Assembly: GCF_000003605.2 (NCBI RefSeq)
Contig: NW_003107089.1
Span: 954,050-1,016,014, forward strand
From: Saccoglossus kowalevskii
Lineage: Eukaryota; Hemichordata; Enteropneusta; Harrimaniidae
Direction: 5' to 3'
Length of the DNA: 61,965 nt
Numbering within the stretch: position 1 is the first letter of the stretch; each line of letters begins with the position of its first letter. A program made the translations under genes and the position numbers. Below, in pieces: positions 46,742-60,110 of the stretch. A model generated the notes under the pieces. The model ran no database searches. It had not been told where the DNA came from and worked only from the letters and a program-made list of their open reading frames with translations.

Positions 46742-46754
46742 AGGTCAAAGGAGA
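46742..46754 (+). promoter_or_regulatory. DR1-like element
   Basis: AGGTCAAAGGAGA matches the DR1 consensus AGGTCAAAGGTCA at 11 of 13 positions, keeping the AGGTCAAAGG core preferred by HNF4, RXR and COUP-TF. It is 5.6 kb upstream of the start codon. Confidence 0.3.
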
Positions 46755-46914
46755 AGAAAACAGCAACGCCTGTAACGACGGAGTAGCATTCATTGCCATA
46801 GAAACGAGCAATGTGTGCCGAACGTTGCGTGAACTAGGAAATTCCTGTACATTTTATTTTATTCCATAGTTCTGCCGCAACACAAACCAATATTGATCGT
46901 CAATCAATGCTATT

Positions 46915-46925
46915 CTAATTAGCAT
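46915..46925 (+). promoter_or_regulatory. CTAATTAGCAT homeodomain/POU-like motif
   Basis: Third identical 11-mer, 5.8 kb upstream of the receptor start codon. It is preceded by CAATCAATG, a PBX/HOX-like stretch. Confidence 0.25.
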
Positions 46926-48966
46926 GTGATGTAACTTCAATAAAAATGTTTGACGGCAGGCTGATTTCATTCTGACACATAAATCTTACAGGACGGGGAA
47001 AAATTGAGTTATCGTGCCCCTCTCCCACACACACGAGTGACTCCACATTACACCCCAGTTTGTAGATTTGCTCAGTTACAATAGAAGAACAACACAGTGC
47101 ACTGCGAAAGTCCTAGAAACTTAGCAAGAACGAGGAACACTGTATACAGCGGAGAACTCCACCAGTGAAGCTGTCAGAAATGTCAATATGACCCCCTCAA
47201 ATCACTCGAGCTCCGAGATTTAAAACGCGAAGGTCGTTCATAACAATTATGAAGTTATATTTAAGTGTTACAACAATTTCATGTAAATTGAAGCCTGGAG
47301 CTATACGCTGGAAAAACAGCTCCGCCCTGACCCATGAAATTACACACGGTGGTATCACAAACTCAAAAAATGACAAGCCGAAATGCGAAAAATTGGCAAC
47401 CACCATGCAGTCAGTGAAACGAGGATGGTTTTAGTAATGACTCACGCTCGCGACGAATAATTGGCCGAATACATTATTTATAATCATAAGTTTATGAAGT
47501 GTCTAACGCCTTTGACATTCACCAATTTCTGCCCAAATACGAATAAATTATTCATAACTGTTGCTGAAATTGTCGATTTATCCTAGTCGATTAACACGAA
47601 ACGATGAGAACTTTGGACGTTTGGAGTGCCAATTACCAAATGGTGACAGTTTATCAAAGAGTGCATTATTTGGTTCATTTCAACAGAAGAGTGTATATTC
47701 CCAGAGCGTAAGTTACGGTCCCGCGACCTCGACTCCGTCGGCGACCAATTTCGATCATTGAAGTTCAAGTCTGTCCCGGAAAGTAGTCAGGAAAAGTTTC
47801 CAGTCACTTAAATTATACCGAAATCTCAGCCACAGTGCCACTAGGGATAATTTTTAAAAAAAACAGGAGAGTTTATCACGTGATCTAAGTTTGTGTCGTC
47901 AGATTTTGGCAGCGTGACTTTCGAAGTGCGAACACAGTACATGATGCGTGAAATCATCGGCAGCACCGCTTGCGTCATGACAACGGCTTTGATTTGGTGA
48001 TAACTTAAGAAAATGAGCTCTTATTGTTAGTCATAAAAATGAAATGATTTGAGACAAAAATAAATAAAAACTCTGCCTCGATGAAAAAAAAGAGAGAACG
48101 AAGTTAATTTTGGGCTAAATTGTCCGACTTTTGGAATTAAGGATTCCATTTCCTGTAGTATCTAAATTAACAGTTAAACTAGCAATTTCGAATCCACGCA
48201 GGTGCTAATTTAAAGTATTGTAAAGGGAAGAAGACAATAATATAGTTGCGTCTACATTCTTTACTCAGTACTTTTCCGCTATCCTAATAATAATTCACCT
48301 ATCAGCAGAACATCTATATGAAGCTCACTGGCATACTCACAAAAGGGTGCTTTCTACTATGTAGAAAGGCGTTTTTGTGCTTCCGCTGGTTGCCAGAACC
48401 TAGGAAACCAAATAGCCGAGCCAACCGGCAATACATGTATTGATGCACGAAATTATTACATAAAAATAAAAGCGTACGAAACTCGCTTATTCGTTTGCCA
48501 ATAGCAACCGTCATGCAAATTGTTAACGGGGAAAATAGTATAAACAAAACATGCTCAGAGAAAGACGGGAAGAAATTGCACGACGGAGATCAAAAAGAAC
48601 AGGTGAAGCCGTCAGTCTTGGCGGTTTCCCACTACGGTTAAAGCACTTCTCTATTAAAGTATAAAAATGCGTGGTAATAATCGCGCCACTTATTATTACT
48701 GAGCAGCTACAGCGGAAATTCGGCCCCAGATTGCACCTCTTATCCAAATGCTGTCTGAATGACGAAAAATAAATTATAGTAATAACGAGCAGACAATACG
48801 CCTGGGGAATAGTTCCTAAAAAAAATTGTTCAACAACATAGCAACGTCGAGCAGTCAGCGCGCGATAGCACCAGGTGTAATGAAATACCAAACGTACCCC
48901 ACCCCGGTCACGTGATACAGGCCTATATGAGCGCCAGACTGGGCGGCCGGTGATTTTCCAGCTTGT

Positions 48967-48968
<2 letters not shown>

Positions 48969-49000
<32 letters not shown>
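48969..49000. repeat. (AT)16 microsatellite
   Basis: Pure AT run of 32 bases followed by TTTA units. Confidence 0.95.
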
Positions 49001-49004
<4 letters not shown>

Positions 49005-51580
49005 TTATTTAAAAAAGAAAAACACACATACTATAGTGGTGAGACACTTACAATCATACTTTAGATAACCTGTTTCAATCAAGCCGAATACCACTAAGAA
49101 GTCGTGCCAACCATCCTACTAAGCCAAGAAGTAGTCTTGATTGTTATGCTGTTATTACCTAAGAATTGCTTCTAGTACAATTTAAAAATAATTTTCTCCC
49201 CGAGAACTATTTTTCTTTCTCATAATTATCTACCGTAATTCACCCACAGAGACGAAATTCTCAACTCTTCGATTGCTTATGATAAGAACGGATTAAACGA
49301 AACCGCCAAAGTATTAGAATGTAGTCATATTTTTGTGATTTCTGTGTTCATGGTGTGGTGAGATGCAATCTGTCAACGTTGTAAATTCAATCACTGCCGC
49401 CCGAGGCAAACCGATGGTGAAACCACAAATTCACGTCAAGTCCAAATTAAATAACGAGAAAATCTAAATTGAGAAATTTGATAACTTCATTTCAATCGAT
49501 GGTGGAATCGTTTTTATTTTTTTTAAACCGAATTTTTTTCTCGGGATAACTTTTCCGCGAACTGAGGGCTCGAGTCGAGTTGTTAAAACATGGTGGACAA
49601 TTTGACCCACCTCCGACTCTCCTTTCGCCATGTTTTTTATGAGCAATTAGTCGTCTGGCTGTCTCCTCTCCGAGTTCCAATCCCGTTTTTTTTTATACCC
49701 GCAGGGCAAGCTGGTAGTCATTTCCAGTAAAGGCCTTTTTGCGTGATTTACGTATACTCACAAACAGAACAAAAGCGGAAGATGGCTTTTATATTTCATA
49801 ATAATGGGGAGCTAGAAACGGTAACATGTAACAAGCCGAAATAGCCAACGGGAAATGAACACGGCTTGGTTAAGGTGACTTCTTAATGTCGGATTCACCT
49901 ACTATCTATTCTTTCCATGTCAATTTCACTACTTATTATATTGATGTACCTTTTTTCATGGCGACATAACGAAGTAGTCATTTCATAAAATGAGGTTTCT
50001 AAACGTCGGCAACCTTTATTGCAACCTTTAGACGTTGCAATTACACATATAACTAGTGAAACATGACATCGCGTCGAAATTTCCTGACTTCGAATCTATA
50101 ATGTAAGCAATTCACACGGGGGAAGGGGTTATAACCAGATAACAAAAGGTTATAATTAAGATTTAGATTTTAACCGTATTTTCACAATTTTGTGTAATCC
50201 TGCTCATCACAATTTTGAGCGTTGAAACGACTCATTGATGCCAGCATTTCTCAGAAATGGTACGAGGGGATAATGACCCAGGTGACAATAAACCTCAATG
50301 CATTGTACTATTAGTTATGTTTATTTATGGTTCCAAACACAAATCGCGCTGGTAACAAAACAACTGTTTCGCACTCTGTGAAAATTAAGGACTGGACTTC
50401 ATTTTTTATTATGTACATTTTCCACAGAGCGCTGGGGCACGTGACAAGTGCCATTTACGCCATGTGGCTCGCATATCGTATGTCGGAACAAGTCAGGGGT
50501 GTGTCTAGGTATCGTTTAGGGTTCAGCGATAAATAAATATATAGATTTCACAACGGAATCAAGACAAACAAATAAAATAAAACTGTGATCACAAATAGTG
50601 TTTGCGTTACTTAGAACTATTTCATTGGGAACTGGTGCTCTCGGTTAAATGCCACGACTAATCAATATAATATTATGGTTTTCTCTTACATTTAAATGTT
50701 TAAAAATATTCGTCTGTATTCATTTCACGTATTTCAAGGAATGTTGAATTCAACAGGTGTCCATGGTAACAAGAAAAGCAAGATGTATAGAGAAAGTGCC
50801 CTTGTGTGGATAGCAGAAACGAACTGAAAAACATAATTTTGAAGGCAGAACTGGCAATGTTAGAGCGGTCGAAACAAACCAAATAAAAAAAACATCACAA
50901 TATTAAATGTAGTACTAGTGGCTGAAACACATTTGAACTTGGTTGTTATTTTTAACCTTAGAAGATGTTCTAGGTTGTGTAAGATGGTATTTTAGTAACA
51001 AATATTTTTCACACAATGAAACACTTGTCAGATGTGCAATGGTCTAATATATAGCCAGCTGCGAGGAACACATATCTTATTGCCAGGAATGTGTTCAAGA
51101 AGAAGGGTGTATGTTCCATGTACGAGCTATATAGTTCAAGTGTTCAAGAAAATATCAGGTGGTATGATTATTATTGTATGGTCGTGGTTTGCTATCATTT
51201 TATAATAATGTCAATCTCATGTTGTCCTACCTCCCGAAAAAAACAAATTGGCTAATTGATACTCACGTATTTGTAACAGAGAATTTGATCGGTCTGTGGA
51301 TGGAAAAAAGTTGCGAAACTATTCTTGAAATCTGACCTGTATTTCAAGAGATATCGGTGGAACAGTTACACACCACAAATGGCAATATTTGAAATCGGCT
51401 TGAAATCATTAACTATTGAAGGTAAGAGAACAGCAGGATGAACCCTCTAATACCGACTGGTGTAACATACATTACAAAGCAATACGTGTAAACGCTTAAA
51501 ACGTACTACTTTTGTTCAAAATGCAATCCCTTCTACCACGCAAAATAGATCATTAAATAGCGTGCCCATATCAACGTAGA

Positions 51581-51675
51581 TTGTAACGAGAAATAACACT
51601 CAACCGACCCTGTGTAATACACGGGGTCCGTATATAACATAGACCGGGTCGGTTGAACGTTATTTTTTGTTACAA
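51581..51675. mobile_element. Foldback element with 30-bp inverted arms (MITE-like)
   Basis: Arms 51581-51610 and 51646-51675 are inverted copies matching at 26 of 30 positions, with TTGTAAC outermost and TCAACCGACCC innermost. The 35-base centre continues the pattern: ACCCTGTGT and ACACGGGGT flank AAT and match as a second inverted repeat with one mismatch. No transposase is present and I could not identify a target-site duplication. A non-autonomous transposon or its remnant is likely, and a structured RNA is possible. Confidence 0.5.
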
Positions 51676-51771
51676 GAGATTGTGGTCCATGTAGTAAATC
51701 TTTGATACCTAAAGTAGGCAGCCTGTACACCGAATGTCAGGATTCAATATGGCGATGTAGTAAATCAGCTA

Positions 51772-51814
51772 CACGAATATTGTATTTCAATATTTTTTGT
51801 TAGCAATATCCGTG
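51772..51814. repeat. Second small inverted repeat near the foldback
   Basis: CACGAATATTG (51772-51782) and CAATATCCGTG (51804-51814) pair at 10 of 11 positions. Close by, ATGTAGTAAATC is repeated exactly at 51689-51700 and 51755-51766. Confidence 0.4.
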
Positions 51815-53442
51815 AGTTGTTGTGTGACAGAAACTTGCCGTGGGCACCAAGCACTGGGAGTAAACAGATGTTTCCAGAATGTTTGCATTTGATACGGAAA
51901 CCATGCTTTTTTCAGAAACAAAACACCTTGTTTTTGTAACTACGAACTACTGTTCATTTGACGAAACAAAGAATTTGCGCATGTACTTTGAATTATTGGA
52001 GCGTACGGTCAATTCAACGTGCACGCGTTGGTTGTTGTTCCATGGATAGTTTTTTTACGTAATACACGCTAGCCAGTTTTACCCGTGCCGATACTCCACC
52101 AAGTGGCATACCAATATACGATTTAGAACAAAAATATCTCCCAAATAACTCGTAAATGTGCAATTCAACTTAATCATGACAAAAAGTCTCACGAAAGCGG
52201 CTAAGATCTTTTCCCAATCGCTGGTGAATTAGATGGCGATAAACTCACCTGGGAGAAATGATCGTGTCTTTCAGAAGTCAAGGATGCTGCTCAGACGATG
52301 ACTCGGTGAGACGGAGACAGTCAGTACGACAATAGTAAAGACGAACTTACCCGGAGCAATTTATCAATGATAATGAGAAAAATCATTATAGAAATTGCTC
52401 ACATTAAGGTGAGTTCTTGTTTGATATAAATACCGTCGGTAGAGATCACAGGTTATAGCAATCGTAAGTTTTAATTGGACCCCGGGACTAAGCACTCTTG
52501 GAAAATATTTGCTGCTCCAATACTCCCCGCCAAACAAACGACAAGAAACAAATTTGTGGCTGTGTTGCTCTCGTTAATACTGCCTAGCACTTGTAAAAGG
52601 GTAAAGCACCAATCGCAATGCCGCAGGACATGCCTAGCCTAAACCGATGGAGTTCTTCTCTCTCCATTCATCTCATCTTTATTAGCTTCACAACTTGAAA
52701 CTTTCAGAAAGATTATTGATTACAAAAGCATAGAAAACGAAACTTGGATCGTATATGTTTAATATTTGATGAAAGTGCAGTTGCTTGTGAATTTGAAATA
52801 CATTTTTAATAAGTAAATGGGTTCTGGCTTGAGGGAGGTAAAACAATATGCTCGCTCCCTATGAGAAACGAAGCCTGGTCGAGTTGATTTCACGATGATA
52901 CATCCAAAGCCAACAATAGCAGTAGAGAGTAAGAAGTACTGAGATAATCACGAGAATACGTTATTTTTCCATTCTAAATTTCCATTATTGACTCAATACA
53001 TATTTCTCGTACTTTCTGGGTTTTTGTTTTCCTGTCTGTAAAACGCTACACAAAGCAGACCACTAATATTCTCCAACCCAATCTTCTAATTATACTATTC
53101 CCCGGGGTGTACTCCGCTAAAAAAGCGACGCGTTTAAAATTGTATGCGGTCTACCAGGGTTACCGGTCCGCTATAGGGAGCTGTGGTTTGAGTCGCTCTA
53201 TCTCATCGATGTTACAGCTTCACTTGATTTCAGACTCACTAATTGCTTTAACCATTCTCAACAATTTGAATCGAGCTAACCGCACACAACGCTGCTGGGC
53301 GAAATCGGTTGTGTTTACTGGTAACTGCCTAACACGGGCTTCTAAAAGGAGCATCGGGAAAGTAATGATCGGAAAAGTAGACACAAATTTGTGAAGGGTT
53401 TCTCAGAATGAACAGTGAACAATACTACAAAAATAGCTAACC

Positions 53443-53965
53443 CTCAAAACACGAATCATTATTATATATCTATTGCCTCAAATCATGGAACAAGATTATA
53501 TTATATGTTCTCAAAACATGGATCAATATTATATTCTATTCCCCCGTGACATTATTCTATTCTATAAAACACAGACCATTATTCTATTCTATAAAACACA
53601 GACCATTACTCTATTCTAACAAAACACAGACCATTATTCTATTCTATAAAACGTTGAACATTATTAAAAATTATCAAACATAGACCCTTATTCTTTTTTC
53701 TCGAAACATAGCACATTATTTTACTCACTCGAAACATGGAACATGATTATAAACAATTCTCTCAAAACATGTACCATTAAACATTATCATATACTAACAA
53801 CAAGAGCCATTATTTTATTGTCTTTAAACTTGCAACATTATTCTATTCTCTCAAAATATGTACTTTGATTCTATTCTATACATGGACCATTATTCTATTA
53901 TTATATCAAAACATGGGACATTATTCAATAAAAAAAAAACATGGAACATTATATTATTATGTTAG
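53443..53965. repeat. Degenerate 27-30-bp minisatellite
   Basis: Roughly 17 units of the form AAACATGGAACATTATTCTATTCT follow one another. The central units are nearly identical: 53551-53577 and 53578-53604 match exactly, and 53605-53632 and 53633-53659 differ by a few bases and one insertion. The outer units are more diverged, the usual pattern of a tandem array that turns over at its centre. One further unit lies at 54271-54300. Confidence 0.85.
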
Positions 53966-53970
53966 CAATG

Positions 53971-54265
53971 CACATTACAATTAAAGAAGAGAAGATATCA
54001 TTAGAAAATCTGAGAGAGGTCTACCTGAGGTACCTATATGTATAATATTAAAGCAATCGGATTTGCCGTTTTCAACAAGAATTCGAAAATATCACTTTTT
54101 ACCAAAAATGACAAAAAATATTCATCAAAATTAGAGAAGTGAGGATATCATCACGAAATGAACAAGTCTGAGAGAGGTCTGCCCAAGGTACATATAAACC
54201 AAGTATCAAGGCAATAAGAAATGTGTTTTTTTTTCCGAAAAAGTCGAAAAAGTAAAACACTAGTA
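53971..54265. repeat. Tandem pair of a diverged ~150-bp repeat
   Basis: Copies are about 53971-54120 and 54121-54265. Shared blocks in the same order are GATATCAT, TCTGAGAGAGGTCT, AAGGTAC (GAGGTAC in copy 1), ATTAAAGCAAT or ATCAAGGCAAT, and a pyrimidine run with GAAAA. The pair is embedded between minisatellite units, so array and pair may form one larger repeat family. Confidence 0.7.
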
Positions 54266-54731
54266 TACCACTCTCGCAACACGTGGAACATTATTTTATT
54301 TAATTACTAGGAAATTTATTTTATTATTATAAATACATTGCATTTTATGAAGTGTTGTGTTGTTTTACATTAAAACAACAAAAATGTTGATTGACCCCAG
54401 ATATACAGCTTAAATTGTTGAGTACCTTGATCATAATTGACCGAGGTACTCAAGTTACTTCTAAGCTTAATGAATGCGTATAGTATTCAAGGATGTACCT
54501 CGTTCGTTTCTGTGAAATGTGATTCATGTTATCACGTGACAAGTCATTATTCGAATTATTATATTTGTTGAATGAAATAACATTTCATAATGCATTTGCC
54601 TCTACCTGTATTCGATTTCTACACCACGTGACCAGCAACGTTTACCCGGTCATACGGTTTTGTTATGGCGTTTGTTTCAATAGATTTGCGCGTCTTCAGT
54701 GACACGCGTTTTTTTTAGTACGCCAGCAAAT

Positions 54732-54742
54732 CCGCCATCTTG
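54732..54742 (-). promoter_or_regulatory. YY1 site (CCGCCATCTTG)
   Basis: Second exact copy of the full YY1 consensus, on the minus strand, just beyond the minisatellite block. A weaker plus-strand version, AAGATGGCG, is near 11163. Confidence 0.35.
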
Positions 54743-55596
54743 TTAATCGTCGTCGTTCATGTTGGTTTGTAGTTAATCGTATTACGACCACAAACATATT
54801 TTTCACATATTTTACCACACCACAACTTGGCGGATAAATATTTCGATTCGGAGCAACGCCAAATTTAACATGATGTTTAAGTAAATGGCCATTTGATGAA
54901 CATTTGTGTTGACATATAGAGTTATCAAAATTCAGTCATTGCAAAAGTATATAATGCGAGCAGTATATTAGTTCGAATAAACCAGGAAAACAATCATCAT
55001 CGAATAAAACACATTTCAGTACGATCGCTTATCGTAGACATCCGTAAACGTTAGGTCGGGGAAAAATCAGACGAAATTCCGACAACATTACATCACGTAC
55101 GCGCATTGTGTCCGGGACACCTTGCTGGCACAAATTGCGGATCGTATCAGAGCCAGCTATTATAGATAGAGTTTCTAACGAAAACACAGCTAACCAAGTT
55201 TTAAATATAAAGCCTAAAAGCCAGCGTCTGGTTACCTGAGCCGGCTGATGTCGTGATTCTTTAATTGGTCAAGCACTCGACCCCTACTTCAGGTACGATT
55301 TAATCATGCACGTACAATACACTGTGGCGGACGACCTCTGTAATCGGAGCCATACAAAGGAAACAATGTTAATGTCCGCGCAACAACAACCTAACGAGTC
55401 TGTCTGAAAAAAGAAAAGAAAAATGACATTTATCTATAAACAACGCAGCGAGTAAAGAAAGATCGGTCGTGATTTGATCCTTAAAGGCAGACACGTGTTT
55501 CATTGGTTCATACGCAATACAGCATCAGGAATCTGTGTACAGTCACCGGGACGACCAACATGGCTTTGAAAGTAGAAAGCTATTCGCAGTTCAGTT

Positions 55597-55801
55597 CGGT
55601 ATTAGGCACTACGTGTACCAGTCCAGCGTTCATCAATCAACCAGTGCTGTGTGTATTGCATAAACGAAGACTCAAATCAAAGACAGAGAAGATACGACGT
55701 CATAAGGGCGAGACCGTTCGAGTGCCCCGGGTATAAATATACTACCAAAAGCTGGCAGTGGTGGTAGTATCGGAGGGCAGGAAACTGGCTGTCTGTGTTT
55801 A
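55597..55801. repeat. Dispersed ~205-bp repeat, copy 1
   Basis: It aligns in the same orientation with 59679-59885. The last 160 bases match at close to nine in ten positions, ending at a shared GTGTTTA. The upstream 40 bases are more diverged. A 1-base length difference near the middle shifts the reading frame. In the frame shared downstream, this copy reads VYCINEDSNQRQRRYDVIRA, then RPFECPGYKYTTKSWQWW. The family is unknown to me, possibly a SINE or the tail of a retroelement. Confidence 0.8.
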
Positions 55802-56612
55802 TTTTGGAAAAACGGCCAAATATTATGAAAACAATATGTTATTTATAAGACAGCTTCCAAAGAACACAATCTTTTTAAACTAAAACCCCAAATAGCAACA
55901 AAATATTATGTCAGACACAATAGTAATTCAAGCTACGTCATCAATAATGAGCGACGTCAATGCGCATGTACTTCGGAATACTTGTACGAACTCTATTTAT
56001 TTATTCATTATTTATAGAAATCTTTTCTTTGAATCGTACAAGTTTCCGAAGCTCTACTTTTTAATAGTACAATTAAACTGCAGCATTCTGCCTTCGCTTC
56101 TTTTTTTCTTCTCGTGGTTGACACGCAGTGCATTCTGGGATAAAATTGCCACGACCGACTAAGAGTACAATGTTCTCAATTTCCATAATCGAGTGTCAAT
56201 CATCCGAGTTGTGAATGAACCGCGAGGTATTATGTTGGAGGCGCCTTAGGGGCGTTAAATGCGTCTTTTCCCGTCCACCAGGTGGATGTATCATGAATAC
56301 AAAGATCAAGACACTGTAAAGTGGAGGTCGATGACGAAGTCAAATGACATCTGGTTATACGTTGCATAGGACGGAGAATTTCAATGTTTCCACCCAAACT
56401 GTCAATCATATGTTACACACATCAATGTTTTTTTATAAATAAACTTGTGTTGATTCACACACTACGCCCGGTTAATGCTCCATCTAATGGTCAATGGGGA
56501 ACGTCAACTTGAGTGAGACATTAGTTTATTGTACTTTAATTTGTTTATTTTTTAAATAAATCGAGTTTCATTTTCTTGTCTCAGCGATCCCGAAGACGCG
56601 GCAATTTTCGCG

Positions 56613-56638
56613 CACACACACACACACACACACACACA
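56613..56638. repeat. (CA)13 microsatellite
   Basis: Pure CA run of 26 bases. Confidence 0.95.
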
Positions 56639-59600
56639 AACATAGGCGCAGACAGAAAGTCAGATTTTTCTCGTCCTCGTTTTTACAATTGATTTCAAAC
56701 CGGAATGTGCGTTTAATTTGAGCACTATTGGGAGCCCTACCTCATGACAATGCGATTAAGTCATCAGAAAACAAGCAAGACATTCTATGTTGAGATTGGT
56801 TCATGTCCCATGGTAACCTTTGTATAGGAGTGCATGCCTGGCGTATTGTGTCGTGATTTGTGGGGTCAGTCGATATATAGGGTGTCTGACTTTTTATTGG
56901 TGCGGTCCGTCCCGTGTCCTTGTAATTTTAAAGGAGTGCTATCCTGCGATCAGCGTATGAATTGTAATTCGAATTTACACCGTTGTACGTTTCACGCCAA
57001 CGTAACTCTCTCTTATCCCAAATTAATTTAACACTGGCGTTGCCAGGGATACTTACGCTAAATTATATTTTCAGCCATGCAAAATGAAGAATTTTGTAAT
57101 AGCCTAACGTAACTATGTACGTATTACCATAACTTTAATTCGCATTAAAGCTGCCATTCGGTGGTTCTCGCGTCTGCAAAGGCAAGTATTATTGAATATA
57201 GTCGGCGTGTTATACTATGCGGTGTTAAGTGGCATATAAAAGATATTGGTTACTCGGTAGCCTGCGTGTGGTTTATAAATATTAACTAATACTGTTATTC
57301 GCGTATACAAGCTACCTATCATTCACCATCTTTTCTATTGTTCGAATTCCATTGTGTTAGTATTTCACTACTACGTGCCTGGGTTACGTAAGTGAGCACC
57401 TGCAACGTTCAGAGCCTTTTAGTGTGCATGCATTTTTTTCCTGCGTTTCTGTGTAACAATTTCCCACTTGCATTTATACATTTACAACTAGTGGACATGG
57501 TTCCATTCGGCGACGGCGGCGACAGGAGAAAGCTCGCGTGGTAATGTAACCCAGATGCGGTTAGACGGTTGCCTAGGCGATTAGCTCCAGGTTGCCCGTT
57601 TATCAAAATGAATAAACATTTTTTTCAGCGTAAACATGAAACTTAATATATGTGGATTTATGAACAGTGTCATGTGATATGAAAAGATATGTGTGCAATG
57701 TGTCGTCTGCGCCTGCTTTCATAAATCGAATCTGCATTCATACAGCCTGTTTCAGGTCATAATTTCGACATGCACATGAGTTACTTTCGTAATCCAAAAA
57801 GGACGCATTGTTTTGTTTTGTTTTCGTTTACTACATCTACATATGTACAAATATGATCATTGTAACATTTCCGACGATTTGATACATTTCACAATTGTTC
57901 GGGCAATGCTGTGAAAAAAGAAAACGGTAACAAGTATGTGAAGCATTTTGGCGGGAAAATTATGGCGCGCTTTGATATGTAATTATCGTATGATAGAAAA
58001 TTCCACACTAAATTGAAAGCAGTTTTTTTCTGGACACACGCTTAAATCGTATAAAATGAAGACAATTGATAAAACGATGAACTAAGAACACTGCATGGAA
58101 AATCAATTTGGATTTTATTTTCGCTCTCTTTTCTTTAGCAGACGGTAAAACATTTTGGGCTGGTTGTAAACTCCTCTGAGACTAATCTCAGTCGTGATCT
58201 TTATTTATAACCAAAGCCAGACATTCATTAACAACAACAGACATAACAATGGGTCGAAACCCCATTTGACCTTTTAATTAGAAATCATTAAGAAATTAAC
58301 GGTATTAGGATCGTTATGACCGAGAATAACATAATTATTGACAGTTGTATGTTTTTTTTAGTTGTAATATTATCGTTTAAAATGTTTATCTATAATCGTC
58401 TACAGGGTGAATATGCGTGCATTAACATTTGTTTTAATGTGCGAACAAGTGTCTAATTTTACGGAAACATTCGATGTATATCTCCAACGAACGTAGGAGT
58501 TTTATTAACCGACTGTTAAAATAAAATACCATTTTATTATGTTAATCATTCGGCCATGTTTGCCCACGACCGTGACAACGAACGCGACTGGGCGGCCCCG
58601 CTTCGCGAAGAGCAATGTACTCGCGGTGGAATTTGCGAAATACACTGGCATCAAACGGGGTCAGAAAGAGCATTACACGAAATCTCTCGCAATAAATTGT
58701 GTCTGTATTTACACTGTCTTGTTTTGACACACTTTGGAAACATTTGCGAAGTATTTACAGCAACCGAAGTGGAACGATAAAAAATTTCCAATAAAACAAA
58801 CTTATATGCGGCCGAGTCCACGTTGTCCCAATCAACGGTCGTTGTTTGTATAACGGTGTATTTACTATTTGAATGGCGTGGCCTTGTCGAGAATGTCTAA
58901 ACATGAGCTGTCTGACGACCTACTTTCAAACTTGAACTTGGCGTTGTATAATCACTACGGATCAAACAGGACGACTTGAGGGCCATGTGGTATTTAAAAC
59001 AATTCAACCGAAGAGGTAATGTAAAGCGAACGTGGTGGTTTGAAACCAGCCCGGGAATTTTCAGCGACCATGATGTTGGGTTTCCGCCATCGCGTCTGCT
59101 ATATTATTATCGCGACTGTATTAAGAGGTGTCATTGTGATCATATATGTTACATTGATTGGGGTGGGGAGAAGGGGGCGAGCGATCGATATATTGACAGT
59201 AGGCGGCAGCGGCAGCGGCATGACTGAAAACTAACAGATCGCGACGTGTTAAATGGGTGCATGACCCTTCCACACTAACAATATGTTTTAAACCGCCCGT
59301 ATACAAGTGACTACCAGTGCGTACCAACGCTACTCGTATAGTTTCAACACTTAACCTATCCTCGCACAAATGACTTCTCCGTTAAATATAGACTAACTAC
59401 AGGTGCCGATCACCTATACTCAATAGACATTCATATCGGAGGCAAAGATCAACAATTTATTTCGAGGGTTGTGTCTCGACATTTGACCGTACCGTGCCCC
59501 AGACAACCATTGCCAAGCGCAGCCATTGTCACCGATCAACCCGCTTCTGAAAACCTAAGGTATTTTTGACGATCTATCGTAAAGTCCGTTGTTTTTTCTT

Positions 59601-59678
59601 TTCTTTTGGGGATACGCTGAAATTTAAACCTTTTCGCTTACCTCGTTGCGGATTGCGTCGATTCACTTCAAACTATAC

Positions 59679-59885
59679 AGCGGTACTAATCGTATGATAC
59701 CAGTCAAACCGTCCTTCAATCCAACCAGTGCTTGTGTGTATTGCATAAACGACGACCCAAATCAAAGACAGAGACGATACGATGTCATAAGGCCGAGACC
59801 CTTCGAGTGCCCCGGATATAAATGTCCTACCAAAAGCTGGTAGTGGTGGTAGTAGCGGAGGGCGGGAAACTGGCTGTATGTGTTT
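59679..59885. repeat. Dispersed ~205-bp repeat, copy 2
   Basis: Second copy of the element at 55597-55801. Its open frame (59646-59843) reads ACVYCINDDPNQRQRRYDVI, then RPRPFECPGYKCPTKSW before a stop. Base changes between copies include several silent ones, but the sample is too small to claim coding constraint. Confidence 0.8.
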
Positions 59886-60096
59886 AGCTGCTTGCTATTA
59901 ATGTACATAGCTGCTACGACCTATGACCCCCGCTCATCAATACTTACCCTTATTAGCAGGCCTAGCGTGCCCTCAGTTTGAGGACATATAACTAACCGGG
60001 AAAAATAAACCGTCAGATGCCCCTTAACTTGGAATTAAATTAGCTTTGCTCAATTAAGCCAGTGCAATAACGTGGATAAAAAACGTCACTCTCGTT

Positions 60097-60110
60097 TGGG
60101 GGGGGGGGGT
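60097..60110. repeat. G homopolymer
   Basis: A run of about ten G. Similar runs lie near 18468-18478 and 60445. They are probably unstable and prone to length error in assembly. Confidence 0.7.

Larger units (their letters stand above)
41831..51580. other. Gene-free stretch, proximal upstream flank
   Basis: No recognisable gene or divergent transcript. It holds the DR4-like element at 42316, AGGTCAGGGTTA near 44302, the DR1-like site at 46742, the homeodomain motif at 46915 and (AT)n runs near 42055, 45682 and 48969. All open frames are short. Confidence 0.6.

Noticed and set aside
53443-53965. CRISPR array
   Set aside because: The units abut without unique spacers and the genome is eukaryotic, so it is a minisatellite.
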